Source of the DNA: Aegilops tauschii subsp. strangulata | Taxonomy: Eukaryota; Streptophyta; Magnoliopsida; Poales; Poaceae | Reading direction: 5' to 3' | Length of the DNA stretch: 64,000 nt | Assembly: GCF_002575655.3 (NCBI RefSeq) | Contig: NC_053040.3 | Coordinates: 223,710,628 to 223,774,627 of the forward strand | Shown here: piece after piece, positions 10,601 through 20,327 of the stretch | Position numbering within the stretch: the first letter of the stretch is position 1 | How the letters are laid out: every line of letters begins with the position of its first letter | Translations under genes and position numbers: made by a program | Notes under the pieces: generated by a model | The model's database searches: none | What the model was told of the DNA's origin: nothing | The model's input: only the letters and a program-made list of their open reading frames with translations

Positions 10601-11335
10601 GAGGAGGGGGCAGATCGGGGAGATCGCGAATCCCGCGATTCCGGCGATGCTCCGGCGGTGGCTGGAGATCTGGAGCATCTCGTCAGGAGGAAAGAGACGA
10701 TTCGGTACGGACCGGGCCGGATTTGGCCCCAAAAAAACAGTACCTTCCTTTTTTTGAATAACCCGCGAAGAAACAATCATTTTAGAAAATAAAATGAAAA
10801 TAAAATATAGGAGTATTATATATCAAAATGATCAGAAAAATAAGCCCAATTTAATGGGATATTTTCCAGGGGCAAATAAAATACTTTTTGAAAAATCATT
10901 TTTTTAATTCAAACAAATATCAAAATGACTTTCAAAACTCTATGGAAAATTTATTCCAACATTTTTGGGGTGTCATGTTACTCCCTCTCAACACTTTTGT
11001 TCAAGTGTTCTTTGTCAGAAAAGTTTTTGAATAAAACTCAAATGCCACTTTGAGTTAAAAAAAAATTTAAATCACAAATTCAAAATGAAATTTTTCTTTA
11101 CTTCCCACTCTCTTTCATTGAAGAAATCATGAGGATCATTGAGTGGCATGAAGTTTGAAATATTTCCAAATTCAAATATTTTCAAACAGAAACATTTTTT
11201 GGAAAGTCCTTTTATTCCCTCTCAACAAAACTTCAAAAGTTTAAAATTCCAATCAATTTCACTCAATCAATCACTCAAGAATCATATATTTTAATTATTA
11301 TAACATTCCAAAAATTAGAATTTTGGGATGTTACA
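7675..11335 (-). repeat. Long 5' LTR (3661 bp), gypsy-type
   Basis: The segment starts TGTAGCGACCCGACC and ends GGGATGTTACA on the plus strand. A primer-binding site lies just outside its left end. Sequence on its right end (11336) continues the body of another element's LTR, so it sits inside that LTR. The middle is very AT-rich (about 9000-9900). A GC-rich block (10140-10560) lies just downstream, in sense direction, of a TATTTATA box (plus 10577-10584). The ends resemble those of the solo LTRs at 23510 and 48858, but most of the body differs. The ORFs in the GC-rich block look like composition effects. Confidence 0.8.
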
Positions 11336-12283
11336 TCTACTCTCTTGTAATGGATTGAGTTTTCCCTTTGAAGTTATCTTATCGGATTGAGTCTTTAAGG
11401 ATTTGAGAACACTTGATGTATGTCTTGCGTGGGATACCCATGGTGACAATGGGGTATTATATTGATCCACTTGATGTATGTTTTGGTGATCAACTTGCGG
11501 GTTCCGCCCATGAACCTATGCATAGGGGTTGGCACACGTTTTCGTCTTGACTCTCCGGTAGAAACTTTGGGGCACTCTTTGAAGTACTCTGTGTTGGTTT
11601 GAATAGATGAATCTGATATTGTGTGATGCATATCGTATAATCATACCCACGGATACTTGAGGTGACATTGGAGTATCTAGGTGACATTAGGGTTTTGGTT
11701 GATTTGTGTCTTAGGGTGTTATTCTAGTACGAATTCTTGAATAGATCGATCCGAAAGAATAACTTTGAGGTGGTTTCGTACCCTACCATAATCTCTTCGT
11801 TTGTTCTCCGCTATTAGTGACTTTGGAGTGACTCTTTGTTGCATGTTGAGGGATAGTTATGTGATCCAATTATGTTATTATTGTTGAGAGAACTTGCACT
11901 AGTGAAAGTATGAACCCTAGGCCTTGTTTCCTAGCATTGCAATACCGTTTGTGCTCACTTTTATCATTAGTTACCTTGCTGTTTTTATATTTTCAAATTA
12001 CAAAAACCTATATCTACCATCCATATTGCACTTGTATCGCCATCTCTTCACCGAACTAGTGCACCTATACAATTTACCATTGTATTGGGTGTGTTGGGGA
12101 CACAAGAGACTCTTTGTTATTCGGTTGCAGGGTTGTTTGAGAGAGACCATCTTCAACCTACGCCTCCCACGAATTGATAAACCTTAGGTCATCCACTTGA
12201 GGGAAATTTGCTACTGTCCTACAAACCTCTGCACTTGGAGGCCCAACAACGTCTACAAGAAGAAGGTTGCGTAGTAGACATCA
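11336..12283 (+). repeat. Truncated 5' LTR of a non-autonomous LTR element
   Basis: This matches 16529-17475 at very high identity, from TCTACTCTCTTG to GTAGTAGACATCA. The first 690 bp or so of the LTR are missing because the 3661-bp LTR interrupts it at 11336. Confidence 0.85.
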
Positions 12284-12285
12284 GT

Positions 12286-13269
12286 ATGATCGACATCACG
12301 CCTGTGCGTGAGTCCGGGCGGCAAACACGAATTGCTATACTATTGGTGCTATCCATACTATTAATGATGAGAGTGATTATGCTTGATATGAAAAGGCCCA
12401 AGCTTGGGGATGCTATATTTGGTGAAGATGATGTTTTTGAGAATATATTTGCTGCAATTAATGTTTGTCCCAAGCTTGGGGATGCTACGTTTAATGAAGA
12501 TGATATTTTTAGTCTCTCAAGTTTTGATATGCAAATTTATAATGATGATAGCATGCCTCCTACTTATGATGATTATATTGATGAAAGTGGGTTTGGAAGA
12601 GTGTCAACTTTAGGAAGTAATGACCCCACTATTTTGGAGGATGTTGAATCTTATAATAATTATGAAAGTGGATTTGGAGAGGTCATGACTTTATTTAGTA
12701 ACGATTCCACTATCTTGGAAGAGGTTTCAATTGATTATGATGAGAACAAAGTTGCTACTTATGACGATTATTGTGATGATACTTATGCTATAAAAAGTAG
12801 TGATGATTATATTTATAAAACTTGTCATGATTATGATTACCCTTTTTCTGAACATTACTCTTTTGATGTGGAAACAATTTATAGTATTCAGGTCTCTTAT
12901 GATACTCCCATTATCCCGAATGAGAAGAATTTTGCTTATATGAAGAGTAGTAAATTTTCTATGCTTGTAGATCATGAAAGGAATGCTTTAGGTGCTGGTT
13001 ATATTGTTGAATTCATTCATGATTCTACTGAAAATTATTATGAGGGAGGAACATATGCTTGTAGGAATTGCAATAATATCAAGTTTCCTCTCTATGTGCT
13101 TAAAGTTTTGAAGTTATGCTTGTTTTGCCTTCCTATGCTAGTTGATTATTGTTCCCATAAGTTGTTTGCTCACAAAATCCCTATGCATAGGAAGAGGGTT
13201 AGACTTAAATGTGCTAGTCATATTCTTCATGATGCTCTCTTTATGTTTCAATTCCTATCTTTTATGTGA
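12286..13269 (+). CDS. Acidic ORF of unknown function in a non-autonomous LTR element
   Basis: This ORF of about 327 residues, counted from the first Met inside the internal domain, is rich in Asp, Glu, Tyr and Ser. It repeats short modules: KRPKLGDAIFGEDD and CPKLGDATFNEDD, then two similar ESGFG...LxSND(P/S)TILEEV units. A Cys-rich stretch lies near the C-terminus (CRNCNN, then CLFCLPMLVDYC). There are no retroviral motifs. The frame also continues upstream into the LTR to a Met at 12208. I do not recognise a function. It may be a degenerate gag-derived or element-specific protein, or simply open by chance in AT-rich DNA; the repeated modules argue for a real coding past. Confidence 0.45.
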   Translation: MIDITPVRESGRQTRIAILLVLSILLMMRVIMLDMKRPKLGDAIFGEDDVFENIFAAINVCPKLGDATFNEDDIFSLSSFDMQIYNDDSMPPTYDDYIDESGFGRVSTLGSNDPTILEDVESYNNYESGFGEVMTLFSNDSTILEEVSIDYDENKVATYDDYCDDTYAIKSSDDYIYKTCHDYDYPFSEHYSFDVETIYSIQVSYDTPIIPNEKNFAYMKSSKFSMLVDHERNALGAGYIVEFIHDSTENYYEGGTYACRNCNNIKFPLYVLKVLKLCLFCLPMLVDYCSHKLFAHKIPMHRKRVRLKCASHILHDALFMFQFLSFM

Positions 13270-15839
13270 GCATCATTGAAATCATCATGCCTAGCTAGGG
13301 GCGTTAAACGTTAGCGCTTGTTGGGAGGCAACCCAATTTTATTTTAGTTTCTCGCTTTTTGGTTCTGTTTAGTAATAAATAATCCTTCTATATTCTGTTT
13401 AGATGTGGTTTTATGTTTTAATTAGTGTTTGTGTCAAGTAGAACCTTTGGGAAGACTTGGGTGAAGTCTTTATGATCATGCTGTAAAAAACAGAAACTTT
13501 AGCGCTCACGAGATTTGCTTCAACGTTTTACTGGAGAGTGATATTTAGTTGATTCTTTTTGCAGATGATTAATAGACAAATTCCTCAGGTCCACCAATTT
13601 ATTTTAGAATTTTTTGAGTTCCAGAAGTATACGTTTGATACAGATTACTACATACTGTTCTGTTTTTGACAGATTCTGTTTTCATTGTGTTGCTTGCTTA
13701 TTTTGATGAATCTATGGCTAGTAAAATAGTTTATAAACCATAGATAAGTTGGAATACAGTAGGTTTAACACCAATATTAATTAAGAATGAGTTCATTACA
13801 GTACCTTGAAGTGGTGTTTTGTTTTCTTTCGCTAACGGAGCTCACGAGTTTTCTGTTGAGTTTTGTGTTGTGAAGTTTTCAAGTTTTGGGTAAGGATTCG
13901 ACGGACTATGGAATAAGGAGTGGCAAGAGCCTAAGCTTGGGGATGCCCAAGGCACCCCAAGGTAATATTCAAGGATAACCAAGAGCCTAAGCTTGGGGAT
14001 GCCCCGGAAGGCATCCCCTCTTTCGTCTTCGTTCATCGGTAACTTTACTTGGAGCTATATTTTTATTCACCACATGATATGTGTTTTGCTTGGAGCGTCA
14101 TTTTATTTTCTTTAGCTTTGCTTGCTGTTTGAATAAATTATCAAGATCTGAAATTCTTAAATGAGAGAGAGTCTTCACATGGCTACATAATTATTTAACT
14201 ACTCATTGATCTTCACTTATATCTTTTTGGAGTAGTTTGTCATTTACTCGTGTGCTTCACTTATATCCTATGAGTAAATGGTTGAATGATTTGAATGTCA
14301 TAAATCTGAAATTATATATGTTTCATATACCTTTCCCATGGGGAGTAATGCCTTCACATATAAGAAGTAGAGGTGGTAAATTTTTTGAAGGTTAGCAAAC
14401 ATTGTATTGGTCACTTGAACAATTCATGAAAGAATATTGAAGGAAGAGAGATTTCACATATAAATATACTATCTTGGACATCTTCTATGATTGTGAGCCC
14501 CAATAATTATTTTCAAACCTGAGCAAATTAGTTGAAGTTGGACAAGGAAGACAACATAATGAGTTATGCTTGGGTATATTTGTAGAGAAGTTATATTGTT
14601 ATGGATCCTCTAACATGTGGTGCTTGCTATTTAGAATCCTTTGCTAGCCAAAATATCTGTACTAAGCGGGAATACTGCTTGTGCATCCAAATTCCTTGAA
14701 CCAAGTTTCTTCCATGAGTGTCCACCATATCTACCTATATGCGGTATTTACCTGTCGTTCCAAGTAAATTTGCATGTGCCAAACTCTAAACCTTCAAATA
14801 ATAATCTGTTTTGTATGCCCGAATCGCTCATGTAGCGACTAGGGGCTGTCAGTATCTTCCATGCTAGGTGGGTTATTCTCATGATGAGTGGACTCCGCTC
14901 ATCATTCATGAGAAAATGGCTGGTAACTGGGATGCCCAGTCCTATGATCAAAAGATCAAAAACAAATTCGCAAATAATTTAAACAAAACTCCCCCAGGAA
15001 TGTTGATAGTTGGACGGCACCCGTTGTTTCGGACAAGCCGTGGAGTGTGATCATTGGTGGAGGGCAATAAAATCTTTACCTTTCTGCATGGGAACCACCT
15101 ATGATGTATCTAGTATGGAAGATATTGGGAACTCTTGGTCGTTATGTTGACAATGAAAGCATACCTCTCAAAATTATTTTCATCTCTGTTTTTTTTGCTT
15201 CGAGCTCTGGCACCTGTGCAAATCCCTGCTTCCCTCTGCGAAGGGCCTATCTTTTACTTTTATGCAAGAGTCAGTAGTATTCCTTCTCATTCCAACCTAC
15301 TCTTTAGTTGGCAAGCATCATGTGATGGAAAGATCTAAGCATATATGGCCATTCATATATATTTGATCATGAATTATTACTGTTGACATTACCCTTGAGG
15401 TAAAAGGTTGGGAGGCGAAACATTAAGCCCCTATCTTTCTCTGTGTTCGATGAATGCTATTTGTTCTAAAAATATGCTTTGAGTGGTAGCAATCATGGAA
15501 GACTATATGATAGTTGAGTATGTGAAGTTTGTTGAATCAAAGCTCTGACACAGACTCTTCCTGAAAATAAGATGAATTGTAATTGTGTGATGACTAATAA
15601 CACGGTTTGTTAGTTTTGAAGAAAGTTTGTGATCTATACTTTAACATGTGAATAGCTTGTTACTTGTTCATGAAAAGTTCTATGAGTTGAAATACTGTTA
15701 TGACATATAATGATGCTAGAAAAGGTGATTGAAATTATCATTGATCAAACTTATGCACCTGCTAGCATTCACACTTCATAAATTATTTCTTTTATCATTT
15801 ACCTACTCGAGGAAGAGCAGGAATTAAGCTTGGGGATGC
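12400..15839 (+). repeat. Five dispersed copies of AAGCTTGGGGATGC
   Basis: Exact copies lie at 12400-12413, 12472-12485, 13933-13946, 13989-14002 and 15826-15839. The last ends directly at the 3' LTR start, where a polypurine tract is expected. The first two lie inside the acidic ORF, encoding KLGDA. Confidence 0.9.
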
Positions 15840-17475
15840 TGATACGTCTCCAACGTATCTATAATTTATGAAGTATTCATGCTATTATATTATCCATCTT
15901 GGATGTTTTATGGGCTTTACTATGCACTTTTATATTACTTTTGGGACTAACCTATTGACCCAGAGCCCAGTCCAGTTTCTGTTTTTTCCCTTGTTTCAGT
16001 GTTTCGCAGAAAAGGAATATCAAACGGAGTCCAAACGGAATGAAACCTTCGGAAAAGTTATTTTTGGAAAGAAAGCAATACGGGAGACTTGGAGTGCACG
16101 TCAGGGGATCAACGATGAGAGCACGAGGTAGGGGGGCACGCCCACCCCCCTGGGCGCGCCCTCCACCCTCGTGGGCCCCTCATGGCTCCCCTTACCGACT
16201 TCTTTCGCCTATATATTCCCATATACCCTAAAACCTTCAGAGAACAGAATAGATCGAGAGTTCCGCCGCCACAAGCCTCTGTAGCCACCAAAAACCAATC
16301 GGGACCCTGTTCCGGCACCCTGCCGGAGGGGGGGATCCCTCACCGGTGGCCATCTTCATCATCTCGGCGCTCTCCATGATGAGGAGGGAGTAGTTCACCC
16401 TCGGGGCTGAGGGTATGTACTAGTAGCTATGTGTTTGATCTCTCTCTCTCTCATGTTCTTAAGGTGATACAATCTTGATGTATCGCGAGCTTTGCTATTA
16501 TAGTTGGATCTTATGATATTTCTCCCCCTCTACTCTCTTGCAATGGATTGAGTTTTCCCTTTGAAGTTATCTTATCGGATTGAGTCTTTAAGGATTTGAG
16601 AACACTTGATGTATGTCTTGCGTGGGATACCCGTGGTGACAATGGGGTATTCTATTGATCCACTTGATGTATGTTTTGGTGATCAACTTGCGGGTTCCGC
16701 CCATGAACCTATGCATAGGGGTTGGCACACGTTTTCGTCTTGACTCTTCGGTAGAAACTTTGGGGCACTCTTTGAAGTACTTTGTGTTGGTTTGAATAGA
16801 TGAATCTGAGATTGTGTGATGCATTCGTATAATCATACCCACGGATACTTGAGGTGACATTGGAGTATCTAGGTGACATTAGGGTTTTGGTTGATTTGTG
16901 TCTTAAGGTGTTATTCTAGTACGAACTCTTGAATAGATCGATCCGAAAGAATAACTTTGAGGTGGTTTCGTACCCTACCATAATCTCTTCGTTTGTTCTC
17001 CGCTATTAGTGACTTTGGAGTGACTCTTTGTTGCATGTTGAGGGATAGTTATGTGATCCAATTATGTTATTATTGTTGAGAGAACTTGCACTAGTGAAAG
17101 TATGAACCCTAGGCCTTGTTTCCTAGCATTGCAATACCGTTTGTGCTCACTTTTATCATTAGTTACCTTGCTGTTTTTATATTTTCAGATTACAAAAACC
17201 TATATCTACCATCCATATTGCACTTGTATCACCATCTCTTCGCCGAACTAGTGCACCTATACAATTTACCATTGTATTGGGTGTGTTGGGGACACAAGAG
17301 ACTCTTTGTTATTCGGTTGCAGGGTTGTTTGAGAGAGACCATCTTCAACCTACGTCTCCCATGGATTGATAAACCTTAGGTCATCCACTTGAGGGAAATT
17401 TGCTACTGTCCTACAAACCTCTGCACTTGGAGGCCCAACAACGTCTACAAGAAGAAGGTTGCGTAGTAGACATCA
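15840..17475 (+). repeat. 3' LTR of the non-autonomous element (1636 bp)
   Basis: It starts TGATACGTCTCCAACGTATC and ends GTAGTAGACATCA. These ends are common in abundant Triticeae gypsy families. The polypurine-like motif abuts its left end. A TATATATT stretch near 16210 is a possible core promoter on the plus strand. Its last 947 bp match 11336-12283. Confidence 0.85.
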
Positions 17476-17524
17476 GTATGATCGACATCACGCCTGTGCG
17501 TGAGTCCGAGCGGCAAACACGAAT
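17476..17524 (+). repeat. 49-bp segment following both LTR copies
   Basis: The 49 bases after the 3' LTR (from GTATGATCGACATCACGCC to CAAACACGAAT) match the 49 bases after the 5' LTR (12284-12332), with about one mismatch. Beyond them the two sides diverge completely. Confidence 0.8.
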
Positions 17525-18177
17525 GTTTGTTGCACCGACACCGTGCTGCTTCTTCAACCTCTGGTCTTCTTGCTCCAGCCGCCCAAACCAGCGCCGGCCG
17601 TACTGCCTAGTCATGCCTCCCGTGGCCGGCTGTGCTGTTGCGCAGGCATAACCGCCCCACCCTACTCCCATTGCTGGCCTGGCCATCCCTCTACGCACCC
17701 ACAGTTCCTGTTATTCTATGGCGATGGCACACGAGCAAGTAAACCCTCGTACTCCCTTCCGTGTGGGAAACAACTTCCGAGCCTTCTCCGACTCCGGGTC
17801 GTTCCCTTCCTAGGCCTCGCCGTCGTCCACCGCCTGGTGTTCTCGGTGCGGCGTGGTCAACATGGTCAACGAATGACATCCATCGGAAGAGGACTGTACA
17901 TGAAGAGGCTGACAGCTGGGTCCACACCCGCACGCAAGGAAGTGCCTCCTTATTACGCGCAAAATAATGATTTCTCCACCTAACAACGGGGACCCACCGG
18001 AAGGGCCTCTGTATTTTGCGGAAAAAACGTTCCTCCCGCTGACAGCTCGGACCCACCAGCTATATCTTCGCATGCAAGGAAGTGCTTCCCTATTACGCAC
18101 AAAAAATGAATACTCCCCCTGCTAGCCGGGAACCACCATATTTGGAGGCTGGCTTGTGGGCCTACTAAGTTAACGCG
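17525..18177 (+). mobile_element. CACTA transposon segment left of the Copia insertion
   Basis: This segment is about 80 percent alike by eye to 35295-35960 in the same orientation, so the CACTA element held a direct duplication. It contains short tandem units built on CTGACAGCTGGGACCCACC and GCAAGGAAGTGCCTCC, typical of CACTA subterminal regions. The last five bases, ACGCG, are the target duplication of the Copia element. The left end of the CACTA element is not in view. Confidence 0.65.
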
Positions 18178-19843
18178 TGAAAGGATCGATATAGTTGACT
18201 AGAGGGGGGGTGAATAGGCAACTAACAATTTTTAGCTTTTCTTTACCAATTTAAAGTTTGCATCAAAGTAGGTTGTCTATATATGCAACTAGGTGAGCAA
18301 CCTATATGATGCAACAACAATAAGCACATAAGCAAGCAAGAGATATAGCACAAATAAGCTTGCACAAGTAAAGGAACGAGATAACCAAGAGTGGAGCCGG
18401 TGAAGACGAGGATGTGTTACCGAAGTTCCTTCCCTTTGAGGGGAAGTACGTCTCCGTTGGAGCGGTGTGGAGGCACAATGCTCCCCAAGAAGCCACTAGG
18501 GCCACCGTATTCTCCTCACGCCCTCACACAATGCGAGATGCTGTGAATCCACTATTGGTGCCCTTAGAGGCGGCGACCGAACCTTTACAAACAAGGTTGG
18601 GGCAATCTCCACAACTTAATTGGAGGCTCCCAACGACACCACGAAGCTTCACCACAATGGACTATGGCTCCGCGGTGACCTCAACCGTCTAGGGTGCTCA
18701 AACACCCAAGAGTAACAAGATCCGCAAGGGATTAGTGGGGGGAATCAAATTTCTCTTGGTGGAAGTGTAGATCGGGGCCTTCTCAACCACTCCCGAGCAA
18801 ATCAACAAGTTTGATTGGCTAGAGAGTGAGATCGGGCGAAAATGGAGCTTGGAGCAACAATGGAGCTTAGGGTTGGAAGAGGTGGTCAACTAGAGGAAGA
18901 AGACACCCCTTTTATAGTTGAGAACAAAATCCAACAGTTATCCACCTAACCAGCCCGCGACTTGCGGTACTACCGCCCCTGACAAGCGGTACTACCACAC
19001 GGCCATGCGGTACTACCGCGAGAGACCGCGGTACTACTGTTGCAACGTCAAGAACTAGAACAAGCCTGAAGCACAGATGCTGAGAACGGTACTTCCGCAA
19101 GCGCGGTACTACCGTTCCCCTTGCGGTACTACCGCAAGGTAGGAATGGCCTAGCCTCGGAAGGGCACGGATGAATAAAAATACATCCGTGCCTACTTCCG
19201 CTGAAAAACAAACGATGCAAAAATCCGACACGGTACTACAGCTGGAGGAGCGGTACTACCGCATGGCAGCTGAGCCAGGCTGCGCGCGGTACTACCACGC
19301 ACAAGGTGCGGTACTACCGCGGAGGCACGGATGTAAAAAATTACATCCGCCCCTACTACCGCAATGCAGCGGCACTTGGCCTGGGAGCCACGGTACTACG
19401 GCTCCAGATGAGCAATACTACCGTGGGCTCCTGCGGTACTACCACGCCGAGGTACGGTACTACCGCAGGTGCCTGCGGTACTACCGCTCCAGGGAGCAGT
19501 ACTACCGCAAGCCCAAAATCAGCAACCAAGACATAATGCATAGAGGATAAACGGAGGATGCTCCAAAGCGCAGGGGAAAGGTGGAGACAAGGAAGAAAAC
19601 GTGTACGTGATGATTCCACCCGAACCTTTCCGACGCGGACCCCCTCTTAATAGTACGGCTTTTCTACGACTCAAATCCACCAAAAAGAAACATAGAAAAA
19701 TGTCGTCTTCAATAGTCTTTGAGGGGCACCAAACCGTCTTGTGCCTAGCGATGAAACGTCTGAGAAACTCAGGGCACACGATTAGTCCGCAAAAGCATTG
19801 TCATCAATCACCAAAACACCTTAGGGATAAATATGCCCTTACA
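18178..19843 (-). repeat. 3' LTR of the Maximus/SIRE-type element
   Basis: The plus strand begins TGAAAGGATCGATATAG and ends ATATGCCCTTACA. A TATA box (minus CTATAAAAGG, plus 18907-18917) separates the palindrome-rich U3 (higher coordinates) from R-U5. Confidence 0.9.
18955..19512 (-). repeat. U3 array of GCGGTA-N-TACCGC inverted repeats (3' LTR)
   Basis: About 17 intact or degenerate copies of GCGGTACTACCGC (plus strand) occur in 560 bp, upstream of the TATA box in sense direction. Hairpins with A-rich loops, such as CGGATGTAA...TTACATCCG near 19328, are interspersed. The position suggests binding sites for a transcription factor. Confidence 0.85.
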
Positions 19844-19857
19844 ATCTCCCCCTTTTT
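19844..19857 (-). other. Polypurine tract next to the 3' LTR
   Basis: The minus strand reads AAAAAGGGGGAGAT immediately before the LTR start (TGTAAGGGC). This is the plus-strand DNA priming site of the element. Confidence 0.9.
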
Positions 19858-19942
19858 GGTGGATTGATGACAATACGGGATTTGCACAAAGGAAAATAAT
19901 ATTGAGCAAATGCAAACCCCTCCTCTCTAAAATATAGACGGG

Positions 19943-20278
19943 CTCCCCCTAGATGTGTGCAATCTAGATGGATGCTTTGGACTGCACGGCACACAAACTA
20001 GGATCAACACTCCCCCTATATTTTATAGACAAGGCATATCTTGCAATAGTAAGGCTAACACTAGACAAGATAGCAAACAAGAGCATAACATAAGTAGCAC
20101 AATATATCATAAGCTCACTAAGATAGGATAGAGTGCATATGTCTTACACCATATGAAGGATAAGTCTCAAAGGCGCAAACCAAACCAAAGCAAACGACGT
20201 TCAAACGATAAAGCAAACACACCAAACATGACACACGACTCGCAAGCACGCAAATCCCTACACTCTCTCCCCCTTTGG
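19943..20278 (-). other. Additional polypurine-like tracts 3' of the env-like ORF
   Basis: The core AGGGGGAG of the polypurine tract recurs on the minus strand at 19943-19950, 20010-20017 and 20267-20274, and once more at 23001-23008 just after pol. As I recall from the literature, multiple tracts are a described trait of Sireviruses. Confidence 0.7.
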
Positions 20279-20327
20279 CATCGAGACGCCAAAAAGGCAG
20301 AGAGGACACCTACACACAAGGGGTGGC

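Larger units (their letters stand above)
12284..15839 (+). mobile_element. Internal domain of a non-autonomous LTR element
   Basis: About 3.6 kb lies between two LTR copies. It has no gag zinc knuckle, protease, reverse transcriptase or integrase. It holds one acidic ORF, AT-rich non-coding DNA (13270-15825) and several copies of a polypurine-like motif. No standard primer-binding site follows the 5' LTR. These traits fit a large retrotransposon derivative mobilised in trans by a gypsy relative. Confidence 0.7.

Noticed and set aside
10145..10780. Several open frames with Pro/Ser- or Gly-rich products
   Set aside because: GC-rich part of the 3661-bp LTR; low complexity and open on both strands.
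12208..12285. Earlier Met of the acidic ORF inside the LTR
   Set aside because: It lies in the LTR end, which would be transcribed leader; the frame there is probably open by chance.
18955..19512. Regularly recurring short palindromic repeats resembling a CRISPR array
   Set aside because: Spacing is irregular, repeats are degenerate and only 13 bp, they lie inside plant LTRs, and no cas genes occur.
19170..19550. 126-residue plus-strand frame rich in Arg-Tyr-Tyr
   Set aside because: It is the translation of the GCGGTACTACCGC repeats in U3, present in both LTRs.
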